A DNA stretch of 64,000 nt from Diphasiastrum complanatum (taxonomy: Eukaryota; Streptophyta; Lycopodiopsida; Lycopodiales; Lycopodiaceae): positions 48,394,921-48,458,920 of the forward strand of contig CM055110.1 in the NCBI GenBank assembly GCA_029204225.1, in the 5' to 3' direction. The translations under genes were made by a program, and so were the position numbers. Position 1 is the stretch's first letter. Each line of letters opens with the position of its first letter. Below, in pieces: positions 49,814 to 63,445 of this stretch. The notes under the pieces are model-generated. The model was not told the origin of the DNA and made no database searches. It saw only the letters and a program-made list of their open reading frames with translations.

Positions 49814-52464
49814 ATCTTTGCCACGGGTGCAAAGGTCTCATCATAGTCAATACCATATTCTTGAGCATACCCCTTTGCCACCAACCTTGCCTTGTACTTG
49901 TTGATTGATCCATCTTGATTTGTCTTGATCTTGAAGATCCACTTACAACCAATTGCCTTCTTGTCCTTTGGAAGCTTTACCAACCTCCATGTGTTGCTTT
50001 TGATGAGTGCTTGATGCTCATGATCCATGGCTTGGATCCATTCCTTCTTTTGAATTGCTTCACCTACACAAGTTGGTTCATCAAAAGAGGTAAGAAAAGC
50101 AAAGTTAGAGTTGTCCACCACTTGCTTTCCTTTTTCATCATAGGTTAGCCTTGATGGCTTAGCCCTTTGCCTTTGAGTCTTCCTTGAAGTTTGCTTTGGA
50201 GTGGCATCTCCATCTTCATCCAAGACATCTTGCACATCATGATGATTAGTAGGCACATCAACATCAACATCAACAACATTGGAAACATTCTCTTCATGAA
50301 AGATGACATCCCTACTTATGACAACTTTCTTTGTAGAAGGAATGTACACTTTGTAAGCCTTGCTTACTTCACTATAGCCAACAAACACACCCTTCTTTGA
50401 TGAAGGATCTTCTTTAGTTCTATCATCAAGTGTGATATTGACAAAACATGTACATCCAAAGATCCTACAATGCTTGACACTCGGCCTTCTACCATAAAGA
50501 ACCTCATGAGGAGTTTTACCATCCAAGGAAGCACTTGTCCATCTATTACATAGATAGTTAGCACATGCTAAAGCTTCCCCCCAAAAAAACTTAGCAAGAT
50601 TAGCATGTAGTCTCATTGCCTTGGCACATTCACAAAGGGTTCTATTCTTCCTCTCGGCCACTCCATTCTGTTGTGGAGTCCTAGGACTAGACATCTCCCT
50701 CTTAATCCCATGTGCTATACAAAAGTCTTTGAACCTATTTGAGGTGTATTCCCCTCCATTATCAGATCTTAAGCATTTGATCTTTGTATTGAATTGGTTT
50801 TCCATTTCATTCTTGAACTTGACAAATGCAGCAAACACTTCATCCTTACTTTTAAGAAGATAGATCCAAGTATACCTACTAAAGTCATCAATGAAAGTTG
50901 CATACATCTTTGCCCCACCATTGCTAGTTGTACTAGAAGAATGAATATCAGAATGCACAAGTTGAAAAGCTTCTTTAGATCTAGAAGTAGATCTAGAATA
51001 AGCAAGTCTATGAGATTTGGACAAGGCACAATGTTCACAAACACTATTGTTTGCAACAAGACTTTTAGGGAGACCAAGAACAAGCTCTTTCTTTGCCATT
51101 ACCTCCAAAGATTTGAAGTTGGGATGGCCCAACCTCTTGTGCCAAACTTCTTGGTTTGTCAATTGCTCCCTAGCCATACATCCTTCATGATTAGAGATCA
51201 CACATGCATCAAGCTTGAAAAGTTTACCATGCCTCCTACCTTGAGCAATCAAGGATCCACATTTACTTATCAAACATGCATCTCCAATGAACTCCACATC
51301 AAGTCCTTTGTCAATCATTTGACTTACACTAAGCAAATTCTTAGTGATTGAAGGAATGTACAAAACATTTTCAAGATTTGCTTTCCTATTTGTTGAAAGG
51401 GAAATAGGAATAGTGCCTATGCCTTTGATGTCACATTGACCATCATTTGCAGTGTAGATGATGTTACCTTCTCCCTCATAAGACAATAAGGATGTAAAGT
51501 ATTCCTTATGTCTTGTCATGTGAGATGAGGCTCCACTATCAATCCACCAAGGATCATTATCATCTATGTTGGCTAACAAACTTGAAGTCATAACAAGTGA
51601 TTCACATGTGTTATGTTCTTCCTCATCTATTGTAAGATTTCCTTGCCTCTCTCCTTGCTCTCTTTTCTTCTTATAACATTCATTTGCAAAATGACCTTTT
51701 ATCCCACAATAAAAGCACTTGAACTTTGACTTATTGTTCTTAGTAGAAGAGGAAGAGGAAGAGTGATCATCATGATCAAAGTTACCACCTTTGGACCATT
51801 TCCCTTTGCCTTTACCTTTGCCCTTGAATTTGCCTTTTGTGAAGAAAGCCTCTTCACCTCCACCTTGCAAGGATGCACCATCAAGCTTTGATTGCAACCT
51901 ATGTTCTTCAGCCAATAAGATTTCTTGCAAGTCAACCACACTTGGCAAGACTCTTTGAATGGCAAAACTTTGCACAAGGTTAGCATGTTCATTTAGCAAA
52001 CCATTCAACATAACTTGGACTATTTCACCATCTTTTATGTTCTCATCAATGCATGCTAAATCATCACTTAGGGACTTAACTCTCAAGATAAATGCATGAG
52101 CACTTTCACCCTCTCTTTGCCTACTAGAAAATATTTGTCTCCTTAGGGTCAATACCCTAGATGTGGACTTTGATTCAAAGAGCTTCTTTAAGGCATTCCA
52201 TGCCTCACTTGCACTTTGACACTTTCCAACTTCCTTGAGAAGTTCATTTGTAACATTCATTTTAATGATATGAAGAGCCCTTTTGGCCTTCTTATCAAAC
52301 CTTTGTTGCTCTTGAAGTGTGAGAGGTCTCTCTTCAATTTCTGCAACTATGTCCATGAGTTCATTCAACTCAAGTAAGGACTCCATCCTCACTTTCCAAG
52401 TAGAGTAGTTTGATGAACTCAACCTTTCACTAGACTCTAGCATGATCCCACCATTGGAAGCCAT
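49814..52464 (-). CDS. gag-pol: Copia gag-protease-integrase-RT N-terminus, open frame of about 890 codons
   Basis: The ATG at 52462-52464 (MASNGGIMLESSERLSSSNY) starts a frame with no stop. It contains gag (STWKVRMESLLELNELMDIV, LTLRRQIFSSRQREGESAHA), a Lys/Gly-rich nucleocapsid and zinc knuckle CFYCGIKGHFANEC near 51700, protease WWIDSGASSHMTRHK near 51540, pre-integrase EVWHKRLGHPNFKSLE near 51140, and an integrase core with FIDDFSRYTWIYLL, CLRSDNGGEYTSNRF and SSPRTPQQNGVAERKNRTL. After integrase come GYSEVSKAYKVYIP and the first RT block (GCKWIFKIKTNQDGSINKYK, ARLVAKGYAQEYGIDYDETF). The frame enters the deletion after APVAKM and runs into 30 out-of-frame codons, stopping at 49726. Gag, protease and integrase look complete, including the D, D, E triad. 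The product would be made as a polyprotein; RT function would have to come from another copy. Confidence 0.93.
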
Positions 52465-53624
52465 GATTCTAATGTTTCTTCAACTTTTAGGTTCTGTCCT
52501 AAAGCACTTAGCACTCACTTTTCTCTCAACAAATGATAGATAAAGAGATCTATGAAGATTTAGGACCCTAAAACACTTCTATCTTGAACCTAGATGGTTT
52601 CCAAGCATAGAAAGGAAGATTGAAACACATGCAACACTTTGCACACACTAAGAATGGATTACAAAATCAAACCAACCTGAACACACTCTTGCTTAAGCTC
52701 TCAAACTTTCCAGCAAGTGACCAAATCAAGTTATGGTGTGAAGAGTTACTTGCATTCTTAGAAAATACCCAAAACTAGGATGCCAAGATTACCTAGTAAT
52801 GAACAAACTTGATCAACATATGATCAACACACTAAGATATTGATTCAACCTGTAAAACCACATGTAAACCACACTTCTAAAAGTTTATAAACTCCAGCAA
52901 GTGATAAATACAAGATTTAGAGGTGAATGAATGAGCACACTTAGTGAATCACAAGACTAGCTTCACTATCTTGTCAAATCTTGGTGTTTAGATGTAGATC
53001 TAAGATCACTTCACATGAGAATGTTCCTCAACCTGTTAAGAACCTGAAAACACACTTGCATAATGGTTAACACCTTCCAGCAAATGCTCCAATCAAATTA
53101 CATAAGGAGAGTTACTTACATGCTCAACAAAGTACACCAAAATTTATGCCAAAATTGATGACAATCTTTACAATATGCTCTTCACAATGGAGCTTACAAT
53201 ATGTTCACCCAAAAAAGGGGATCTTTCATCCAAATGGGAGCTTTGCTCAGCCTTTAGGAGAATTACAACTCACTCAAAAGAGCATTTGTCATCCACTTAA
53301 GGAGAAGTTTCATCCACTTAAGGAGAGTGTTCATCCAAGAATGGAGATTGTCAACAATAGGATTGAAAAGAACATTGTTAGTATTGAATATGCACAAGCC
53401 TCACAATCACAAATGATTAGGTGTTATGATCTGATCCAAAATAGTTTCTTTTCAGCCTCTGATCTTCAATAGACCTGAAATATGCTTTTGATCCACAAGT
53501 TCAACTCACAAAACAAAGGTTAGTAAGATTTGATCAACAAAGCAATGCAAAATCATGCTAGAACTTGATCAAACATCCAAATATCACCAAAAATGGAATA
53601 CTTACTGTAAATAGAAGCCAACCA
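52465..53624 (-). other. Leader of the young copia element with 183-bp degenerate repeats
   Basis: CCAGCAAGTGACC, CCAGCAAGTGATA and CCAGCAAATGCTC recur at 52710, 52894 and 53077, with related neighbouring words (AACCTG, TTGATCAACA, ACTTGCAT), suggesting three degenerate units of about 183 bp. A shorter repeat near 53270-53330 (CATCCACTTAAGGAGA) occurs two to three times. A 108-codon plus-strand frame over the latter is antisense and repeat-made, so I do not call it a gene. Confidence 0.75.
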
Positions 53625-53636
53625 GCTCTGATACCA
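53625..53636 (-). other. Primer-binding site of the young copia element
   Basis: The plus strand reads GCTCTGATACCA, exact complement of TGGTATCAGAGC, and ends at the last base before the LTR. Confidence 0.93.
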
Positions 53637-54291
53637 TGTGAAAAATACAGATCCTAAGTGGATCTAAACTCCAAGATCATTGGCTTGAATGCTTGCACTC
53701 CAAACTACATAAGCTAGGAATTGGCAACACATTCTATGCTACCTAGAATGCAAAGAACTTGATCAAAAAGCATTTATCACAAATGGAAACTTCCATAAAC
53801 ATCAAGTGCGGCCCAAAATAGCATTATACAGTCCATAATACATCAGCCTACCACTTTTGGAAAGCACCTAAGATCATACACAATAGCTTGAAGACAATAC
53901 ACACAACAATGCTCTCAATGGAGGAAGAAACAATGACAATGATCTATTGATCTCAATGAAGCATACAAAAGGTTTCTCCAACCTGTTCTCCACGACTTCC
54001 CTACTATTTATGGATGAGGAAGATGACTCTCTCTCCTCTCTCTAGAAGGTACTTGACCCTAGATATTCCCTATATAGGAAAAATAGCTAAAAATGGCTTA
54101 TATGACCAAAATACATCAAAATGGTCTCATTTTGAAGGGTATGAAGTTTGACACTTCATCATACTGAAAAAATACAGTAAATAAAAACATTGTGGCCTGG
54201 TTCACACGTGTGAAACTCCAGAACCAAAACTATTTACAATTTTAGCCAATTTAGGCCTCAAACTAGCTAGGAAATGTTGACAATTTTCACA
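53637..54291 (-). repeat. 5' LTR of the young copia element
   Basis: It is 655 bp and nearly identical to 48563-49217. The visible differences are GCATTCC/GCACTCC, CTTTCAT/CTTCCAT, GTGTGG/GTGCGG and TAGACAA/TAGCCAA. Confidence 0.93.
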
Positions 54292-54296
54292 ATTCC

Positions 54297-54560
54297 CACC
54301 ATCAATTTTCAACAACCTTTTGCTCCTGGTAGTCTTCTCACCATGCCCTGTGCAGATCTTTCAAGTACGATCTCTCTATACCAACCTTCAAATACTCTAA
54401 ACTATACCAGCTTCCAAATGCATTCGTGAGGAGGAGAATCTTTGTCATTTATCACGCTTTTGAACAAATCATTGTTTCCAACTTTCAGGGAAGTAATAAA
54501 GCATCTAAATGACACCTGTAGCATGAGCAAATGAGTGTTGATTCAGCTGTTGCATCAACA
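54297..54560. other. Unassigned stretch right of the copia insertion
   Basis: No gene. It continues the pre-insertion site at the ATTCC duplication. Confidence 0.4.
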
Positions 54561-55680
54561 CATTCTTTCTCTCACTCACGGTTCTCCCTATCTCTCATTC
54601 ACGGTTCTCACGATGTTTTCTTTCTCTCTCTCTCGGATGCTCTCCCTCTCTCTATCTCACTCGTCATGAGAACCGTTGAGAATTGTGAGAACCTTTGAGA
54701 GAGAGGAACTGTTCTCACGGTTCTCAATAGTTCTCACGGCTCTCAATGGTTCCTCTCTCACAGTGCTCTCTCTCTCACGGTCTCTCTCTCTCACGGTCTC
54801 TCTCTCTCTCTCACGGTGCTTTCTCTCTCATGGTTCCTCTCACTGTTCTAATGGTTCTCATGGTGCTCTCTCTCTCTCACGGTTCCTCTCATGGTTCCTC
54901 TCTCACGGTTCCTCTCTCATGATGTTCTCTCTCTCTTGGATCACTCTCTCTCTCTCTCACTCGCCGTGAGAACTGTTGAGAATCGTGAGAGCTATTGAGA
55001 ACCATGAGAACTGTTGAGAGAGAGGCACTGTTCCCACAGTTTTCACGGTTCTCAACGCTCCTCATGGCTCTCAACGGTTCCTCTCACGGTTCCTCTCATG
55101 ATTCCTCTCACAGTTCTAACGGTTCTCATGGTGCTCTCTCTCTCACGGTTCCTCTCATGGTTCCTCTCTCATGGTGGCTCTCACTGTTCTAACAGTTCTC
55201 AAGGTGCTCTCTCTCTCACGGTTCCTCTCACGATTCCTCTCTCACGGTTCCTCTCCCACGGTTCCTCTCTCACGGTTCCTCTCACTGTTCTAGCGGTTCT
55301 CATGGTGCTCTCTCTCTCACAGTTCCTCTCTCACGGTTCCTCTCTCGCGACTCCTCTCACTGTTCTAACAGTTCTCACGGTGCTCTCTCTCTCATGGTTC
55401 CTCTCATGGTTCTAACGGTTCTCACGGTGCTCTCTCTCTCTCACGGTTCCTCTCTCACGGCTCCTCTCACTATTCTAACGGTTCTCTTTCTCACGGTTCC
55501 TCTCTCACGGTTCTTCTCTCACGGTTCCTCTCACTGTTCTAACGGTTCTCATGGTGCTCTCTCTCTCACAGTTCCTCTCTTACGGTTCCTGTTCCTCTCA
55601 CTGTTCTAACGGTTCACACGGTTCTCGGATGCTATCGGTTCTCACGGGTCGTTGTTGACCCCTCCCAAAGGACCGCAAAG
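54561..55680. repeat. CACGGTTCCTCTCT minisatellite, about 1.1 kb
   Basis: A basic phrase of 13-15 bases (CTCTCTCACGGTTC) is repeated many times. A longer unit beginning TCACTGTTCTAACGGTTCTC followed by ATGGTGCTCTCTCTCTCACG recurs near 55110, 55180, 55280, 55355, 55400, 55525 and 55590. Inverted words (GAGAACCGTTGAGA) occur at 54670 and 54965, so parts can pair. The Ser/Leu-rich frames through it are artefacts of the repeat. Confidence 0.9.
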
Positions 55681-55724
55681 GAGGTGTTTGCGGCCCCTCC
55701 ACTCACTCACTCACTGGTCATCGC

Positions 55725-56384
<660 letters not shown>

Positions 56385-56431
56385 GATCGTCCACCATTGC
56401 CCGTCAATGATAGGCAATCTTGACTAGTATA

Positions 56432-56513
<82 letters not shown>

Positions 56514-56585
56514 TCTAGTATGTATGTATTTATACATACATACTAGTTGCTTGTGCCCGTCGTTGACGTGCAATGGCGGATGTGT
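56385..56585. repeat. Foldback centre with 79-bp (TA)n
   Basis: A TA run (56434-56512) is flanked left by GTCAATGATAGGCAATCTTG plus ACTAGTATAC and right by TACTAGTTGCTTGTGCCCGT plus CGTTGACGTGCAATG. The right flank is the same as that of the palindrome centre at 62681-62718, and the left flank is its decayed inverse. Confidence 0.8.

Positions 56586-58114
<1,529 letters not shown>

Positions 58115-58160
<46 letters not shown>
58115..58160. repeat. (GT)n microsatellite
   Basis: About 23 GT repeats, flanked by CACACACGTG and GCGCGTGCGTG. Confidence 0.95.
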
Positions 58161-58164
<4 letters not shown>

Positions 58165-58534
58165 TGCGTGCCCTATTGGCTTTCCTTCTGGCACCAAGGA
58201 TGTGTTCAAGCAAACAACGTCATCACAATTTGAGTGGCAGCTTGTGGTCGAAACGTGTGGATGATGCTCATAGTAGGCAATTGATGATCTACTTAGCTAT
58301 CCTTACCATCCCCATGGTCTGTGGCACAACATTCTTTTTATTTTCAATTTTTTTTGCGAGACAACACATTGTGCTTGCCCCCCATGTTGCCGAGAGAGTG
58401 GAAAATGTAAAGGGGGGTTGTACCAAGGCCCACCTCCCTCCCCCCAAATAAATGGGGGAGAGACAGAGGTGGGGAGATGTAGCCCTCTCCCCACAAATCA
58501 GAGATCGAATGTGGCCGGAGGTCACCTCATTGTG
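58161..58534. other. Unassigned stretch
   Basis: No gene is seen. 58420-58500 is purine-rich with GGGGAGA words, like the spacer that precedes the minisatellite piece. Confidence 0.35.
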
Positions 58535-58805
58535 GCTTGTCATGTAGGCTTGCCACATGGCAAACCATGCAAGCTTGGGATTTGCCAGGTGGCAAGCCAC
58601 ATAGGCCTACCATAGGCTTGTGTAGAAGGCCACATATGCATGTCATAGGCCTGCTATTTGCAAGCTTGTCGCAAGCTACCACATGGCAAGCCAGGTAGGT
58701 CGGCCACATGAAAAACTATGCAGACTTGGGGTTGCCACGTGGAATACCATGTAGGCATATCATAATCTTGCATGGCAAACCAACTAGGCTCTACCAATAT
58801 AGGCA
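58535..58805. repeat. Second, shorter GCAAGCCA minisatellite piece
   Basis: About 270 bp is made of the same phrases as 41034-42990 (GCCACATGGCAAACCATGCA, AGCCACATAGGCCTACCATA, GGCCTGCTATTTGCAAGC). It ends at TAGGCAATGATAGACAAAAAG without the GAGTGGACCTAGAGAG phrase or a GA tract. Confidence 0.85.
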
Positions 58806-59569
58806 ATGATAGACAAAAAGGGTTTTGTCTATTTTCATTCTTGGCAGGGTGTCCATAAAGTTGGTAGTACATCGCTAACCTGTAAGGCATTTCTAGCAGA
58901 AATCCATCACTATGTTGCTAAACCACTAAACCACCCCATCGTTGCCTATTGGTCACCTACAAATGTGACATACCAGAATCAAGATTCATTCCTAGCTTGA
59001 ATCTGCCTCCAACGCACTGTCTGCCTCTCATTTCAAGCTATAATCGCAGCCAATTTACACACACATGGAAAGAAAGATTTCATAGGACTGATAAAACCAC
59101 CATTGCTTCCTATCTATAGATTTTCAATGTTGATCCATCATTGCGTAGAGCCCTCCACCTGCAGCACAACCCCTCCTACCACCATCACTGACCTGCATCA
59201 CATTTGCAACCTCAAGGAGTTTTTGTTTGTTACACACTATTTGTAGATCCATCTCTGGCTAAAATATTAGTTACAAAGGCTTATCACTATTCAAAGTTGG
59301 GAAAATAAGTCACGGCAAAAGGTGAGAGCTTTGAGAAACGAAGAAAGTTAAACATGAAGGAGCACGACCATAACAGATCGGGCCAAGACAACGATCTGGC
59401 CAAAGTAGAGAGTGGATGAGGGAGGCGTGACAAAGAGATGAGTGTGAGAAGGAGCGAGCCAGCAAGGAGAAAGGAGCGGGGCCAAGCAAAGAGCGAAGGT
59501 AGAGAGCGAAGGTAGAAGGAGGATCGTGAGAGAGGTCCATTTGAATTAGGATGTGGGTAATAATATGTG
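58806..59569. other. Unassigned stretch
   Basis: No defended gene. The 59280-59540 part is purine-rich on the plus strand (GCGAAGGTAGA repeated twice near 59500). Confidence 0.35.
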
Positions 59570-59762
59570 CATGGGGCAAGATGCATACATCCTCCTCCCC
59601 ATGCATGCTTCAAAAAAAAAATTAGTTCATTTTTTAAAAAAGTGCACAAGGTAGGAGAATGCACCCATGTCACCATGGGTGCATCCTCCTATCCCATACA
59701 TAGGCACAAATGTGACACACAAATATCTTTATATATATAGATAGAGATATATATATATATTG
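59570..59762. repeat. Decayed half of the foldback family
   Basis: ATGGGGCAAGATGCATACAT, CCTCCTCCCCATGCATGC, TGGGTGCATCCTCC and a terminal TATATATAGATAG run resemble one arm of the palindromes at 43.4 and 62 kb, at lower identity. Confidence 0.6.
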
Positions 59763-60420
59763 TCTTTGCTTATTGGGATTGAAACATGCATCTTACTCAA
59801 CAAACAATTTGAGAAAAAATTGATAACAATCAAACTAAGAGATTATAATAATCCACTACAAATTCTAGTAGTAATACACTGAATCAAAGAGAAATTTATG
59901 ATTAAAAAAAATCAATTATAACACATTATAGGTATGTCTAGCAATTCCTCTAGCCTTTCATCAAGGATATAGTTGATCAGCTCAGCTGATCATCTTACGT
60001 ATTCCTACAGTACTCTACCATCCATTAAACAACGACAAAGAATTGAATACATAGGTATCTCTAGTGTTTGAAAGTCATTGCTGTGTAGAGAAACACCTCT
60101 ATATGCTGGCAAGGCTCAGTGCTCTCAAGATAAGGTTAAGACTAATTGGGCTGAATTGAATTTTCTATCTACAAAATAGACTAATCTAAATTGGAAATTT
60201 TCAAAGATTGTGACAACAGAATAATTCTCAACAGACACTTCCAAATTGTGCTTCCTCAAATAAGATCCCAAAAGAGTGTGTTGATATACATAAACCCTGC
60301 ATTGAATCACAATGATCAACCTCCAAACTTCATCCTTCAAGTATTATCTATCTAAATACAACATGGACGCTGTCAGATTTCAAATCTAGACATGCACAAG
60401 TTGATGCACCCAAGTTTCTG
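59763..60420. other. Unassigned AT-rich stretch
   Basis: No gene or repeat can be supported. Confidence 0.35.
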
Positions 60421-60449
60421 CCCTAGACCCTTTCAAAAAATAATCATGT

Positions 60450-60606
60450 TTGTTGGACTCAAAAGAGGCCTTCTCATTGTTCACCATCTACTCTTCCTGA
60501 TGCTGTTTCATATTTGAATGGGATGGCAAAGGAAGCTTCTTCAGCTGAATTATTATCAATTGAGCAGTTGCAGTTGGATGATTATTTGATTTTTAGCAAC
60601 TACTGA
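60450..60606 (+). pseudogene. Exon-like fragment of unknown gene
   Basis: A frame reads WTQKRPSHCSPSTLPDAVSY, then LNGMAKEASSAELLSIEQLQ and LDDYLIFSNY before a stop. Composition (Ala, Leu, Glu, Ser) is protein-like and unlike the neighbouring AT-rich DNA. It has no start codon or clear partner exon. Confidence 0.3.
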
Positions 60607-61887
60607 TAGATAATCTCCTCTTCTTCACTACCCAAGTGTTGTTGTTGCTAATATCCCTTGTATGTACATGATCCTGGGCAGCGTCCAGCTTGGCCTCCTT
60701 GTTGAATTCCACCAACACTTGGAGATCTTAAAACAACATTAAACAAACATTAACATCAAAGTAAGAAAATTAACATTAACATCAAAGTAAGAAAATTAAC
60801 ATTTTAGCAATAAAAACAATGTAATAATGCAATCCCTTTAAAAAAACATAAACAATTTTTAAAATAAACAATGAAATCACATTTGATGAAACAAAAATAC
60901 TTTGCATTCATTTTTTCAAAAAGAACATAGTTTTTTGTTTTTTTTAAAAGGTTTGAAACAAAGCCCCTTCCTTCTACTTTTCTAGATTAAAAAAAAAAAA
61001 CTACATTAAACATAAGAAGTAATAAAAAAACTTCTTAGTCATCATCTTCCGAATTAGAATCATGTTCAAAAGCTTGACATTCATCGTCATCTCCAGACAT
61101 CTTTGCTTTCTCGCATCTTATTCTTTATTCACAAACCATGTTTCACATATTTTTTCACTTAATCTCTCATCTCCAACCTTTCTCATTCTCGCTAATCGGA
61201 GTTTTGTCAATGGCGTGTGATGTGCTATCTCTGACAGCTGATGATCTGATGGCCTTCCTACCATTTGCAACAGGAGCTTCAGAAGATTCTTGCTTGCAAC
61301 AAAACATGAAAGAATATCAACCTATCATTCTTCACAGAGTAGTAGTAGTGTGTTACAACCATTAGCGGATTTGGGCTCCACAACGTGTGCAGAGTATTTC
61401 ATGATGGTTGTTGTAGCAAACAGGGATGAAGTTAGGATAGAGATATATGGGATAGTTTTGAGTGTCTCAGCTTCGTGTTTCGCAAATTACTCGCGATACT
61501 TGTCTCTTCACGACATTTTCGTCTTTCGCGAATTGTTCACGACATATGACAACTTTGAGCTTGAAGAAGAAATTCAGAATATTTCGCGACCTGTTCGCGA
61601 CAGGTGAGCATCTCCACTATTGTACATCCCAAGACCATATGTCTAAAGCAATGCATTGCTTCTCTTGTCTCACCACCTCAGGCCATCCACAAAGGAGTAC
61701 CCATGATCATAGTCGGGCATTTATTGGGTTTTGATCAGTCAACCCATGGTCGCGATGGCGAGCAGTTCAGGATGCGAGGATAAGAGAAATGACGAAAGAA
61801 TGCAAACCCAAAGAAGAAAAAGAAAAAGAAGAGAGAGATAGAACCACCATGAAATCAATGATGAATAAGAGTGTGTGTGGTTAATTT
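60607..61887. other. AT-rich stretch without a supported gene
   Basis: 60735-60790 holds a 33-bp tandem duplication (TTAACATCAAAGTAAGAAAA twice). 61470-61610 contains TTCGCGAA/TTCGCGAC words in both directions. Frames near 61138 and 61290 are open for 75-105 codons but show no family. Confidence 0.4.
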
Positions 61888-62056
61888 GAATTTGGAGTGG
61901 ACCATTACATGTATGGATGGGGAGGGAAGGCCATGCATGCTTTTTCTCATACATGCATCCTCCTCCCCATCAACTTTAGTTCAAAAAAAAGTGTATGCAT
62001 GGGTGAGGGGAGGAGGATGCATGGGGTCCCTCGCCCATGCACAAAAGCGTATATAA

Positions 62057-62100
<44 letters not shown>

Positions 62101-62642
62101 GTATATGTAGATATATCTATATATATATATATATATTTAAACTTATGTACAGTTTTGCGCATGTGTATGGGTGCACCATGCATGCTCCTCCCCTCACCCA
62201 TGCATGAGCTTTTTCTAACTAAAACACTTGGAGAGGAGGATGCATGTATGGTGAAAAGGATGCATGGCCCTCCTCCCCATGCATGCATCTAAGGGGCCCA
62301 CTCCAAATTCAAATTATCATTTACCAACACACATAGTGTTTTGAAGTGCATGTACATACTTTCATGGTGAAAGGTGTTAAAGAAATGAGACTTTCATTAT
62401 CAAAAATTTGAAAGGTGCTTTAAGGATTTTTTAAATTATCAGACTTTCCACGAGAAAGGTTGAAATAAAAATGCATTTCTATGAAGATCGGCCTTCATTG
62501 CAAGTCAACGACGGGCATTCTTTACTAGTATACATATATATATATATATATATGTAGATATATATATGTAGATACATATACATATATATCTACATACATA
62601 TACATATATATATATCTACATACATATACATATATATATATC

Positions 62643-62685
<43 letters not shown>

Positions 62686-63097
62686 TAGTAAAGAGTGCCC
62701 GTCGTTGACGTGCAATGAAGGCCGATCTTCATAGAAATGCATTTTTATTTCAACCTTTCTCGTGGAAAGTCTGATAATTTAAAAAATCCTTAAAGCACCT
62801 TTCAAATTTTTGATAATGAAAGTCTCATTTGTTTAACACCTTTCACCATGAAAGTATGTACATGCACTTCAAAACACTATGTGTGTTGGTAAATGATAAT
62901 TTGAATTTGGAGTGGGCCCCTTAGATGCATGCATGGGGAGGAGGGCCATGCATCCTTTTCCCCATACATACATCCTCCTCCCTAAGTTTTTTAGTTAGAA
63001 AAAGCTCATGCATGGGTGAGGGGAGGAGGATGCATGGGTGCACCCATAAACATGCGCAAAAGTGTACATATGTTTGAATATATATATATAGATATGT

Positions 63098-63156
<59 letters not shown>

Positions 63157-63445
63157 TATATGTAGATATATATACATACATGGGTGCACCCATACACATG
63201 CGCAAAAGTGTATCTACATATCTATATATATATTTAAACTTATGTACACTTTTGCGCATGTGTATGGGTGCACTATATCTACATATCTATATATATATAT
63301 TTAAACTTATGTACACTTTTGTGCATGTGTATGGGTGCACCCATGTATCCTCGTCCCCTCACCCATGCATGAGCTTCTTTTAACTAAAAATTCAAAAAAG
63401 AGGATGCATCTATGGGGAGGAGGATGCATGGGTACCCTTCACTAT
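61888..63445. repeat. Nested field of three foldback palindromes
   Basis: Arm type A (TTTGAATTTGGAGTGG, ATGCATGGGTGAGGGGAGGA, CACAAAAG.GTA) and arm type B (TTCATAGAAATGCATTTTT, GAAAGTCTCATTTGTTTAA) alternate in opposite directions around three TA-rich centres: near 62098, 62533-62680 and 63080-63225. The middle palindrome spans 62137-63075 with arms of about 395 bp each. Its inner border is TTTACTAGTATA and its mirror. No frame in it is credible. Confidence 0.9.

Larger units (their letters stand above)
48558..54296 (-). mobile_element. Young Ty1/copia element with ATTCC target duplication, RT-deleted
   Basis: LTRs 48563-49217 and 53637-54291 are both 655 bp, begin TGTGAAAAAT and end AATTTTCACA. 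I count about 4 differences (near-identical copies). ATTCC flanks both sides (48558-48562, 54292-54296). The element runs on the minus strand: a primer-binding site TGGTATCAGAGC is complementary at 53625-53636, and a purine tract (GAAGAGGGAG on the minus strand) lies next to 49217. It carries a long open gag-protease-integrase frame but its RT is mostly deleted, so it cannot be autonomous. It inserted into the CT/CACGGTTC domain and split it. Confidence 0.95.

Noticed and set aside
53146-53472. 108-codon plus-strand frame in the copia leader
   Set aside because: It is antisense to the element and built from the short leader repeat.
54676-55609. Ser/Leu/His-rich frames in the CACGGTTC minisatellite
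   Set aside because: Repeat-derived; unit length changes would break any fixed frame, and no start or domain is visible.
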